Assembly: GCF_025566965.1 (NCBI RefSeq)
Contig: NZ_JAOQJL010000017.1
Span: 1-64,000 of the forward strand
Source of the DNA: Blautia_A ammoniilytica
GTDB lineage: Bacteria > Bacillota > Clostridia > Lachnospirales > Lachnospiraceae
DNA length: 64,000 nucleotides
Direction: 5' to 3'
Below the pieces are notes generated by a model. It saw only the letters and a program-made list of their open reading frames with translations. It was not told the origin of the DNA and did no database searches. Below, piece after piece: positions 29,645 to 37,984 of the stretch; position 1 is the stretch's first letter; the number at the start of each line of letters is the position of its first letter. Made by a program: the position numbers and the translations under genes.

Positions 29645-31939
29645 ATGGTATTTCATTCCGTAACAAAAAGCAAGCAAAGAGTAGAAGCATACAAAAAAGT
29701 AAATGGTGAAACCATTTTTGCAAATGACCTGGAGATGAAAGACATGCAGTACGCATACGGCGTAAGTTCCAAATATGCATTTGCATGGGTTAAAAATATT
29801 GACACTTCTCAGGCGGAACAGGCACCAGGCGTATCCTGTGTTGTTACATACCAGGACATACCAGGAGACATTCTTATGGGTGAAGACAAGCAGGATCAGT
29901 ATGTACTGGCTGTAGACCGGGTGATCACGGTAGGAGATATTCTGGCCGTCGTGGTGGCTGATACCATGGAACATGCAAAACAGGCAGGACAACTGGTAAA
30001 AATAGAATATGAAAAGCTTCATGAACTGACGGACCTGGAAGAGGCCTATCGTTCGGATATGGTGGTAAATCCATATAGAAATGATAACCTGTGTTCCCAG
30101 TGTTTTATCAAAAAAGGAAACATTGATAATGCCTTTGAACCGGAAAATGTATCTGTGCAGACTCATTATGAGACAACCTGGCAGGAACATGCATATATAG
30201 AACCGGAATGCGTAGTGGCATATCCGGGAAGAAGGGACCGGGAGGTTACGGTGATTGGTTCCATGCAGTCTATTTACAATCCAAGGATGTCTATACATAA
30301 AAGCCTTCAGATCCCGTTGGCTGATATCCGGATCGTGGCTACCTCTGTTGGCGGTTCTTTTGGCGGCAAGCTGGAAAGTCCGGAGGTGATGGCTGTCCGT
30401 GCAGCTGCCTGTGCTCTGAAATGCCATAAGCCGGTGAAATATCTGCTGACCCGGGAAGAATCTATGCAGCAGAGCCATAAACGCCATCCCTTTAAATTCG
30501 ATGTTCATGTATCTGCAGATCAGGAAGGAAAGCTGCAAGGGTTTGAAGCACTTGCAATGACCGATTCCGGAGCCTATGCAAACATGTCTCCGGGAGTGGC
30601 TTTTAAAGCTGTATCCTTAGGGGCAGGTCCTTATGTAGTTCCCAATGTTTATTGTGGGGCAAAGGCAATTTATACAAATAATATCCCATCAGGCTCTATG
30701 CGCGGCTTTGGAAATCCCCAGGGGATTTTTGCAAGGGAATGTGCTTTAGATGAACTGGCAGAAAAGCTGGGAATGTCCCCTTATTTGCTGAGAAAAAGAA
30801 ATGTAATGCATAGAGGAGATGCCACTGGATCCGGGCAGATCATTGATTTTGAGGATATCGGTGCAGAAGAGGTGCTGGATCAGGTAGCACAGGAGCTGGA
30901 TTACGAGAAAAAATACTGGCAGTATAAAAAGGAAAATCCGGGAAAAACAAAAAGAAGGGGAGTAGGACTTTCCCTTTCCTACCGCGGAAACAGCTACGGA
31001 ACTGGTGTCCCTGATGTTGGACGGTGTTATCTGGAAGTGCAGATGGACGGAAGTGTAAGACTGAATATCGGTTTAACGGAAATCGGCCAGGGGCTTCATA
31101 CAGTGATGGGGCAGATTGCAGCAGAAGCACTGATGGTCAGTGATGACCAGGTAACGGTAAGCGAAAGTACCACAGATGCTCCGGCTACCGGAATCTGTAA
31201 TGCTTCCAGAGGAACCTTTGTTGGCGGTAATGCCATTTTGGATGCAGCGAAAAAGATACATGAATGTATGAGGGACGCATTATCAGAAACCTTTCAGTGT
31301 GACCGTAGGAAAATCCGTTTCCTGTTGGACATGGTGGATGTGGATGGAAAAAAATTATCTTTTAAAGAGGCTGCCGGGATCACTTTTTCAACAGGCCGGA
31401 CACCTGCCTTTACAGGAAATTATAAAACCCCGGATCCTGTGTTCGATGAAAAGACAGGATTTGGTGACACCTTTTATGAATATACTTATTCCTGCATCGG
31501 AGCAGAAGTGGAGATTGATACCTGTACAGGAGAAACAACAGTGCTGAATGTGGTGTCTGCCCATGATGCTGGCCGGATCATGAATCCTAAGCTGGCAGCA
31601 GGACAGATCGTAGGCGGTGCAGTCATGGCTCAGGGTTATGCGTTGATGGAAGATATCAATTCAGTAAAAGGATATGCAAAGAATGAGAATTTTGACCAGT
31701 ATATGATACCCGGAATCAAAGATGTGGGCAGGGTTTTGCCGGTAACAGTAGAAAATCCCAATGACCGCGGACCTTTTGGAGCCAGATCCCTGGGAGAACC
31801 GACTCTGGATCCAGGGCTTGGAGCTTTTACAAATGCAGTAAACCATGCACTGGGAGAACTGGGAAAAGTAAAAAGCTCCCCTGCCAGTCTGGAAAAGGTT
31901 TTGTTCTCATGTGGAGGAGCAAAGGGGGATGGAAGATGA
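29645..31939 (+). CDS. Molybdenum-binding subunit of a xanthine dehydrogenase-family hydroxylase
   Basis: 764 residues, full length for the large subunit. Two domains of the aldehyde oxidase/xanthine dehydrogenase family with GGSFGGK, MRGFGNPQG, GQGLHTVMGQIA and the active-site Glu718 in RSLGEPTLDPG. It holds the molybdopterin cofactor and hydroxylates a purine or other N-heterocycle next to a ring nitrogen, with water as oxygen donor. ATG 29645 has a poor ribosome site (AAAGAGTGAT). FAD and 2Fe-2S subunits follow. The association with ygeY and ssnA resembles XdhD clusters linked to selenium-dependent hydroxylases, but no selenium-insertion genes lie in the window. Confidence 0.92.
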   Translation: MVFHSVTKSKQRVEAYKKVNGETIFANDLEMKDMQYAYGVSSKYAFAWVKNIDTSQAEQAPGVSCVVTYQDIPGDILMGEDKQDQYVLAVDRVITVGDILAVVVADTMEHAKQAGQLVKIEYEKLHELTDLEEAYRSDMVVNPYRNDNLCSQCFIKKGNIDNAFEPENVSVQTHYETTWQEHAYIEPECVVAYPGRRDREVTVIGSMQSIYNPRMSIHKSLQIPLADIRIVATSVGGSFGGKLESPEVMAVRAAACALKCHKPVKYLLTREESMQQSHKRHPFKFDVHVSADQEGKLQGFEALAMTDSGAYANMSPGVAFKAVSLGAGPYVVPNVYCGAKAIYTNNIPSGSMRGFGNPQGIFARECALDELAEKLGMSPYLLRKRNVMHRGDATGSGQIIDFEDIGAEEVLDQVAQELDYEKKYWQYKKENPGKTKRRGVGLSLSYRGNSYGTGVPDVGRCYLEVQMDGSVRLNIGLTEIGQGLHTVMGQIAAEALMVSDDQVTVSESTTDAPATGICNASRGTFVGGNAILDAAKKIHECMRDALSETFQCDRRKIRFLLDMVDVDGKKLSFKEAAGITFSTGRTPAFTGNYKTPDPVFDEKTGFGDTFYEYTYSCIGAEVEIDTCTGETTVLNVVSAHDAGRIMNPKLAAGQIVGGAVMAQGYALMEDINSVKGYAKNENFDQYMIPGIKDVGRVLPVTVENPNDRGPFGARSLGEPTLDPGLGAFTNAVNHALGELGKVKSSPASLEKVLFSCGGAKGDGR

Positions 31940-32877
31940 AGTATCAGGATTACATTACCGTTTCTTCTTTGAAAGAAGCATTGGAGCAGCTGGAGAAATA
32001 TGGGAAAGATGCTGTGATCGTTGCCGGGGCAACTGACCTGGCAGTAAAGGCAAGGTCAAAGGACTGGTATGAAAGCAAATATTTGGTGGACATCAGCCGC
32101 ATTCAGGAATTACAGGGAATCCGAAAAGAACATGGAAAAATTATGGTGGGAGCAATGACTACCATCTATGAATTGCTTCATTCTGAACTGATCCGAAAAG
32201 GAGCAGGGCTCCTGTATCAGGCCTGTGGAAATATTGCGGGACCGCAGATACGGAATCAGGCTACCATAGGAGGCAATCTGGCGAATAGCTGTCTGGCTGC
32301 AGACACGATCCCTGCGCTTTGTGTGCTGGAAGCAACGATCTGCATCGTGGGATCGTCAGGCACCAGAGAAATTCCGGTAGAGGAATTGCTGAAATTCTGC
32401 CCTCCATGTGTGAGACATGAGGAAATGAGTGTAGGCGGATGTTTTTATGGGATACCTGCAGGGAAAAAGAATACGCTGGAGCCGGATGAAATCATCACCC
32501 AGGTAGTAATTCCTGTTATGTCAACAGATTACCGGTATTCATTTCAGAAGGTAGGCCGAAAGAAAAGCGGATGTATGTCCAGATTCACTTTGGCAGTGGC
32601 GATGAAGCTTTCAAAGGATCAAAAGATTGAAGATGTTCGGCTTTCCATAGGGGCTGCGCTGGCTGATATCAGACTGCAGAAGGAAGTGACAGAATCTCTC
32701 AAGGGCCATAAACCGGATAGTGAATTATTCCATGCTTGTATGGCGCAGCTTGGGGAGAAAATCCGCAGTCAGGTGCGGAAAGTGGATGACAATATAGAAT
32801 ACAAAGCAGCTGTCTGTGAACGGCTGGGGACAAGAACTTTAAGTGAACTTGCTTTTAGAACAGCTTTTGTGGAATAA
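31936..32877 (+). CDS. FAD-binding subunit of the xanthine dehydrogenase-family enzyme
   Basis: 313 residues. Start ATG 31936 overlaps the previous stop (ATGA) after GGGGGATGGAAG; the longer frame from 31909 is rejected. The FAD-binding PCMH-type domain shows VAGATDLAVKA and GPQIRNQATIGGNLANS, followed by the CO-dehydrogenase flavoprotein C-terminal domain (about 205-310). It takes electrons from the molybdenum centre through the 2Fe-2S subunit and passes them to NAD or another acceptor. It appears complete; the Cys-rich stretch CPPCVRHEEMSVGGC (about 155-169) is unusual and could add a cluster or disulphide. Confidence 0.92.
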   Translation: MKYQDYITVSSLKEALEQLEKYGKDAVIVAGATDLAVKARSKDWYESKYLVDISRIQELQGIRKEHGKIMVGAMTTIYELLHSELIRKGAGLLYQACGNIAGPQIRNQATIGGNLANSCLAADTIPALCVLEATICIVGSSGTREIPVEELLKFCPPCVRHEEMSVGGCFYGIPAGKKNTLEPDEIITQVVIPVMSTDYRYSFQKVGRKKSGCMSRFTLAVAMKLSKDQKIEDVRLSIGAALADIRLQKEVTESLKGHKPDSELFHACMAQLGEKIRSQVRKVDDNIEYKAAVCERLGTRTLSELAFRTAFVE

Positions 32878-32900
32878 AATGGGATAAGGACTGATGCAGA

Positions 32901-33398
32901 ATGAAAAAAGTGATACAATTTATATTGAATGAGCAGGCAGTGTGTATAGAAACTGATCCTGCAGGAAGACTTCTGGATACCATTCGCCACATTCTTGGAT
33001 ACAAGGGAACCAAAGAAGGCTGTGGGATCGGGGAATGTGGAGCCTGTACAGTGATCATGGATGGCAGGACAGTGAACAGCTGTGTGACTCTGAATGCACA
33101 GGCAGAAGGAAGGAAGGTGACTACTATAGAAGGCCTGTCAGGAGACAGGATGGCAGATGTGATCAAGAAGGCCTATGTGGAAGAAGGAGCTGTACAGTGT
33201 GGATTCTGTACACCTGGCATGGTTTTAAGTACATATGTTTTGCTAAAAGAAAATCCAAAGCCCACCCAGGATGAAGTGAGGGACGGCCTGTCAGGCAATC
33301 TTTGCAGGTGTACCGGATATACGGCTATCATCCGGGCGGTATTACGGGCAGCAAAAGAGCTTTCAGGTAAAGAACCTGAAAAAGAAGGGAGCGATTAA
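32901..33398 (+). CDS. 2Fe-2S subunit of the xanthine dehydrogenase-family enzyme
   Basis: 165 residues with the two canonical 2Fe-2S sites: plant-ferredoxin type GCGIGECGACTVI (about 40-52, with a fourth Cys in VNSCVTL) and the helical-domain type QCGFCTPGM with LSGNLCRCTGY. It wires electrons from the molybdenum centre to the FAD subunit. 23 bases after the FAD gene and directly abutting ygeY (ATG at the base after its stop), so the four genes form one operon. Confidence 0.95.
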   Translation: MKKVIQFILNEQAVCIETDPAGRLLDTIRHILGYKGTKEGCGIGECGACTVIMDGRTVNSCVTLNAQAEGRKVTTIEGLSGDRMADVIKKAYVEEGAVQCGFCTPGMVLSTYVLLKENPKPTQDEVRDGLSGNLCRCTGYTAIIRAVLRAAKELSGKEPEKEGSD

Positions 33399-34586
33399 AT
33401 GATGATAGCAGATGGATGGAAAGAGGAAGTTGTAGAGCTTTGTAAGAAAATTGTTTCCAGGAGGAGCTATTCCGGAGAAGAAAATGGTGTGGCAGAGGAA
33501 TTAAAAGCTTACATGGAAGCAAATGGATTTGATCAGGTTTATATTGATAAATACGGAAATATCATTGGAAAGATAAAAGGAAAACGTCCTGGAAAGAAGC
33601 TGTTATTTGACGGACATATTGATACGGTTCCGGTAGGAAATGAAAGTGAATGGACCCATGCCCCTTTTGCTCCCGAGACATGTGATGGAAAGCTGTACGG
33701 ACGGGGAACCACAGATATGAAAGGGGCTGTGGCAGCTTATACAGTGGCTGCCTGTCATTTTGCAAAGGATTTTGACAGAGATTTTGCAGGAGAGATTTAT
33801 GTGGATGGAGTTGTCCACGAGGAATGTTTTGAAGGGGTAGCTGCCAGAAGCATCAGCGAATATGTGAAACCGGATTATGTGGTGATTGGGGAAGCTTCAG
33901 ACCTGAATCTGAAAATCGGCCAGAGAGGACGTGCAGAGATCGTACTGGAAACCTTTGGAAAACCTGCACACAGTGCAAATCCTGAAAAAGGGATCAATGC
34001 AGTATATAAGATGGCAGAACTGATCGGGGAAATCAGAAAGCTTACGCCTACAGAGCATCCGGTACTGGGAAAAGGAATCCTGGAGCTTACAGATGTGAAA
34101 TCCAGCCCATATCCTGGAGCATCGGTTGTACCTGAATACTGTAGGGCCACCTATGACAGAAGACTTCTGGTAGGAGAAACCAAGGAATCTGTGCTGGAGC
34201 CTATTCAGAAGCTGCTGGATGAAAAAATGAAAGAAGATCCGGAACTGAAAGCAAAGGTTTCCTATGCCTACGGTAAGGAAAAATGTTATACAGGCGAGAC
34301 GATCCAGGGGGAAAGATTTTTCCCGGGATGGCTGTTTGAGGAAGACGCTGATTATGTACAGGCAGTGAAAAAAGAATTGGAATCCATGGGTTTTACCCCC
34401 AAGATCACAAAATATAACTTCTGCACAAATGGCAGTCACTACGCAGGGGAAGCCAACATTAAAACAATTGGTATGGGACCATCTGTGGAGAGCCTGGCTC
34501 ATACAGTGGATGAATACTGTACGTTAGAGGCACTGGAAAAGGTGGCCGGATGTTATTACGGTATTATGAAAGCTTTGCTGAAATAA
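33399..34586 (+). CDS. ygeY: YgeY-type M20 metallohydrolase
   Basis: 395 residues. M20 peptidase/deacylase fold with zinc ligands visible in LFDGHIDTVPVG (His), RGTTDMKG (bridging Asp), VHEECFEG (Glu-Glu) and a late His in ESLAHTVDEY; the lid domain includes GKPAHSANPEKG. The YgeY family is described as a selenium metabolism-linked hydrolase found beside xdhD and ssnA; members cleave an amide or carbamoyl bond of a purine-derived intermediate, but the substrate is not settled. GGGAGCG precedes two ATG codons; the first directly abuts the 2Fe-2S gene. Cytosolic. Confidence 0.88.
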   Translation: MMIADGWKEEVVELCKKIVSRRSYSGEENGVAEELKAYMEANGFDQVYIDKYGNIIGKIKGKRPGKKLLFDGHIDTVPVGNESEWTHAPFAPETCDGKLYGRGTTDMKGAVAAYTVAACHFAKDFDRDFAGEIYVDGVVHEECFEGVAARSISEYVKPDYVVIGEASDLNLKIGQRGRAEIVLETFGKPAHSANPEKGINAVYKMAELIGEIRKLTPTEHPVLGKGILELTDVKSSPYPGASVVPEYCRATYDRRLLVGETKESVLEPIQKLLDEKMKEDPELKAKVSYAYGKEKCYTGETIQGERFFPGWLFEEDADYVQAVKKELESMGFTPKITKYNFCTNGSHYAGEANIKTIGMGPSVESLAHTVDEYCTLEALEKVAGCYYGIMKALLK

Positions 34587-34652
34587 AGGATCCGGTATTG
34601 CCGCTTACCGGATCAAAGGAAATATCCAGGCAACAGGAAGCGAGGGAGAGAC

Positions 34653-35984
34653 ATGAAGATATACAAAAATCTTAGAATTTTTACCATGGACAAAGAGGGA
34701 AAAGTATATGATAATGGGTACATTAAGGTTTCAAAGGGAAAGATCCTGGCAATCGGGAATTGCGATGATCTGACCTGTCAGGAGCTTGAGGCAGGAGAAT
34801 GCGTGGACTGCAAAAATAAGATCGCAGTGCCAGGCATGATCACTACCCATGCACATTTTTATGGGACTTTTGCCAGAGGGATGCAGTTATCCCAGTCGAT
34901 ATGCAACTGGCAGCAGATGCTGACCCATATGTGGTGGAAGTTCGATAAGAAGCTTACCTTCGACCAGTGCTATTACAGTGCTATGCTTGGACTGATAGAT
35001 GGCCTGAAAAGCGGCACTACCACATTTTTTGATCATCAGGCAAGTCCGAATGCCACAGATGGGGTGCTGGATATTCTGGAAAAAGCGGTAAGACAGGCAG
35101 GTGCAAGAGCATGCCTTTCCTATGAGGTTTCGGATCGGGACGGAACAGAGCACAGAGACAGTGGGATCCGGGAAAATGAACGATTTATTAAAAAGACCCA
35201 AAATGCAGAGGATCCGCAGATTTCAGCATTGTTTGGCATGCATGCAGGATATTCTCTTTCCAGGGAAACTCTGGAGCAGTGTGCACAGACTGGCAAGGAA
35301 CTGGACTGTGGATTTCATGTACATATTGCAGAGTCTGAAGCAGATGTGGCAGAAAGCTATCGTCTTTATGATATGCATGTAATGGAGCGGATGTATAAGG
35401 CTGGGATACTGGGAGAACAGACCATTGCCGCACATTGTGTCCATTTGGGATCGGAACAGTGGGAGCTTCTGCAAAAAACAGGCACAACCGCTGCTTATAA
35501 TGTACAGTCCAATACCAATAATGCAGTAGGGATCTGCCCGGCAGTATCCATGTTGGATCATGGGGTTAATGTGGCGCTTGGCGGAGATGGTTATACATAC
35601 GATCTTTATCAGGAACTTGGATTTGGAGTGATCATGCAGCGGATCAGGGAAAAGGATCCTCGTGTTTTTTCAGGGGAACAGATCCGCAGGTTTGCCTTTG
35701 AAAACCCTGGAAACCTTGGGAAAAGGCTGTTTGGTGTACAGCTTGGCATGCTGGAGCCTGGTGCGGCAGCAGATATTGTTCTGGTGGATTATCAGGAACC
35801 AACACCCATAACAGGCAGTAATTTCCTGTCGCATATGACCTCTGCATTCAGCGGAAAAGTGACAGATGTGATCGTAAATGGAAAAACGGTTGTGAGAGAC
35901 AGGCACTGTACCCAGATTGATGAAGAAAAGATTTTGGCAGAATGCAAGGTACAGGCAGACCAGCTCTGGAAAAGTCTTGACTGA
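34653..35984 (+). CDS. ssnA: SsnA-like amidohydrolase (purine deaminase/chlorohydrolase family)
   Basis: 443 residues. Amidohydrolase superfamily with metal ligands in MITTHAHFYG (HxH), HVHIAESEAD, AHCVHLG and GGDGYTYDLYQE (Asp). Family members deaminate purines or related rings (guanine deaminase, S-adenosylhomocysteine deaminase); the SsnA subgroup sits in xdh/ygeY clusters. GAGGGAGAG precedes the ATG. Sixty-six bases after ygeY with no terminator, so probably in the same transcript. I infer deamination or ring opening of a product of the molybdenum hydroxylase. Confidence 0.85.
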   Translation: MKIYKNLRIFTMDKEGKVYDNGYIKVSKGKILAIGNCDDLTCQELEAGECVDCKNKIAVPGMITTHAHFYGTFARGMQLSQSICNWQQMLTHMWWKFDKKLTFDQCYYSAMLGLIDGLKSGTTTFFDHQASPNATDGVLDILEKAVRQAGARACLSYEVSDRDGTEHRDSGIRENERFIKKTQNAEDPQISALFGMHAGYSLSRETLEQCAQTGKELDCGFHVHIAESEADVAESYRLYDMHVMERMYKAGILGEQTIAAHCVHLGSEQWELLQKTGTTAAYNVQSNTNNAVGICPAVSMLDHGVNVALGGDGYTYDLYQELGFGVIMQRIREKDPRVFSGEQIRRFAFENPGNLGKRLFGVQLGMLEPGAAADIVLVDYQEPTPITGSNFLSHMTSAFSGKVTDVIVNGKTVVRDRHCTQIDEEKILAECKVQADQLWKSLD

Positions 35985-36036
35985 ACATAACAAATGTGTC
36001 CCGCGAAAATGAAGGGGCATTCCTGAAAGGTGATCA

Positions 36037-37776
36037 ATGAAAAAAAGTAAATTATATGAGATACAGGATGTGGCGATCCAGATTGCCAATACATTGGCAA
36101 CCATGCTGCAGGTAGATGTGGAGATCATTGATTCTGCACATATGAGGGTGGCGGCAACCGGGCATTTTGCCTGCCGTGTGAATCAATCCAATGTGGGAGA
36201 TGGCCATGCTTACCGGGACACACTTGAGACAGGAAAGAAAATGTTTATTGATAATCCGGGACAGAATCCTTACTGCGTGGGCTGTAAGGAAATAGATACT
36301 TGTGATGCGCTTCTTGAAGTGTCTGCACCGATTATTGTAGATGACCGGATCGAAGGAGCCATCGGGATGACCTGCTACAAAGAAGACAGGGAACAGTTTA
36401 TGGCGGAGCATTTGCAGGAATCTATGTTTTTTCTGGAACAAATGTGCATGCTGGTGGCAGGAAAGATCAAGGAACGCACCAATCTGCAGAAGCATCTTTC
36501 AGCAAGCAGGATGCTGCATGCCATGATGGGTATGGTAGACAAGGGCGTGCTGATCCTGGATCAGGAGGGCAAGCTGCTGGAATACAACGGGATTGCTGCA
36601 AAAGAACTGAAGCTGGATCCTGGAATCGTCGGTCAGCCTGTGAATATCATCCTGACTGGGGATGTGATGATGGAAAAAAGGGAATATAAGGTGGTGATCG
36701 GAAGCACTGTTACCACTGTAGTAGGCTGGGAAGAGCATTTTGAGGATTCAGATGATGCATATGGCCTTGTTCTGGTTTTTGACAGTATCCGGTATTACAG
36801 GGATCAGGTGTATAACATGGCTTACCATGTAGTGCCTCACGACATCCGTTATATTATCGGCCATTCGGAATATACAGTCCGTATCAAAAAAGAGATCAAT
36901 CAGGCGGCAGCCCATAATGGACCTGTGCTGATCGAAGGTGAAGAAGGTACAGGGAAAAAGACCATAGGAACGGCTATCTGGAAGGCCAGCCAAAGAGCGG
37001 AAAAGCCTTTTGTATATTTTAACTGTGCAAGCGTAGAGGAAGGTCTTTTGGAAGAACGGTTATTTGGTGCCACCGGGCAGGATAAGGCCGGTATGGGATC
37101 CGATTATCAGGGAACCATGGGTGTGATGGAGATGGCAAATGACGGGATCCTGTATCTGGACGAGATCGATGAAATGTCTATGTTTTATCAGGCGAAACTG
37201 GAGCAGTTCCTTGATGAAAAATACATCCAAAGAAAAGGCTCCTTTCAGAAGATCCCTGTAAATGTGCGGCTGATCTGTGCAACCAAAAAGAACCTTCTTC
37301 GGCTGACAGAAAAGAATAAGTTCCGTAAACCATTGTATTACAGTATCTGCATCAACCGGATCACTGCATATCCTCTTCGGAAAAGAAAGGAGGACATTCC
37401 GGAACTGGTGAATTTTTATATTGATCAGTTTACTCAGAGATATAGGATCTATTATCGGCAGATAGATGAAGAAACACTGCAGTTTCTCTGCGGCTGCAAC
37501 TGGAAGGGGAACATTACGGAACTGGAGAAAACTATTGAATATATGGTAAATGCCCTTCCGGAAGATGGGGTGATGGATATGAAAACCGTACCCCAGGAGT
37601 TGTTTGGAATGACAGATGATGAAAGTCAGATCATGACACTGGAACAGCTTGAGCAGCGAGAGATTCGCAGAGCTATCCGAAAGTTCGGAGACAGCAAAAA
37701 AGGTAAGGAGCAAGCTGCTGAAGCATTGGGTATCGGTATTGCTACTTTGTATCGAAAACTGGATAAAATGACATAA
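36037..37776 (+). CDS. Enhancer-binding-protein-like regulator lacking the GAFTGA loop
   Basis: 579 residues. The N-terminal sensor (about 1-150) has a Cys-rich PYCVGCKEIDTCD, then a PAS-like domain (about 155-255), an AAA+ domain (Walker A GEEGTGKKT near 301-309, Walker B ILYLDEIDEM, LYYSI with Arg at FRK) and a Fis-type helix-turn-helix (EQAAEALGIGIATLYRKL). It resembles sigma-54 activators, but the sigma-54-contacting GAFTGA is absent: after RLFG comes GQDKAGMGSD. It may therefore act with sigma-A, as TyrR does. AAGGTGATC precedes the ATG. Its place between two purine-type operons suggests it controls both, perhaps sensing a ligand or redox state. Confidence 0.85.
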   Translation: MKKSKLYEIQDVAIQIANTLATMLQVDVEIIDSAHMRVAATGHFACRVNQSNVGDGHAYRDTLETGKKMFIDNPGQNPYCVGCKEIDTCDALLEVSAPIIVDDRIEGAIGMTCYKEDREQFMAEHLQESMFFLEQMCMLVAGKIKERTNLQKHLSASRMLHAMMGMVDKGVLILDQEGKLLEYNGIAAKELKLDPGIVGQPVNIILTGDVMMEKREYKVVIGSTVTTVVGWEEHFEDSDDAYGLVLVFDSIRYYRDQVYNMAYHVVPHDIRYIIGHSEYTVRIKKEINQAAAHNGPVLIEGEEGTGKKTIGTAIWKASQRAEKPFVYFNCASVEEGLLEERLFGATGQDKAGMGSDYQGTMGVMEMANDGILYLDEIDEMSMFYQAKLEQFLDEKYIQRKGSFQKIPVNVRLICATKKNLLRLTEKNKFRKPLYYSICINRITAYPLRKRKEDIPELVNFYIDQFTQRYRIYYRQIDEETLQFLCGCNWKGNITELEKTIEYMVNALPEDGVMDMKTVPQELFGMTDDESQIMTLEQLEQREIRRAIRKFGDSKKGKEQAAEALGIGIATLYRKLDKMT

Positions 37777-37815
37777 TATCATTTTGAGAATCCTTTATCT
37801 TTATGATAATTCCTC

Positions 37816-37844
37816 TTGCAAGATCCTGCCCAAATGGATAAAAT
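37816..37844 (+). promoter_or_regulatory. Putative promoter of the importer operon
   Basis: TTGCAA (37816-37821), 17 bases, TAAAAT (37839-37844), 40 bases after the regulator stop. It would give a leader of about 130 bases ending in the hairpin at 37928. Confidence 0.55.
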
Positions 37845-37927
37845 GTGAAACATCTTAGATATAAGCAAACAGCAAAGAAGTAAATAAACAGTAGATAATA
37901 AGTGAACATTAAAGAACATGATGAAGC

Positions 37928-37964
37928 AAAGGTGCTTTTCCTGAAAAGGAGAAGCACTTTTTTT
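37928..37964 (+). terminator. Terminator or attenuator 20 bases before the importer operon
   Basis: AAAGGTGCTTTTCC pairs with GGAGAAGCACTTT across TGAAAA and is followed by seven T. It lies downstream of a plausible promoter, so it may stop transcription conditionally; alternatively it ends the regulator transcript. Confidence 0.7.
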
Positions 37965-37984
37965 GTGTCTGCGGGGTATAAAAT

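Noticed and set aside
29278..29645. Purine or xanthine riboswitch before the xdh operon
   Set aside because: The conserved core motifs of the guanine/adenine class and other purine-sensing classes that I know are not present; only a terminator-like hairpin is visible.
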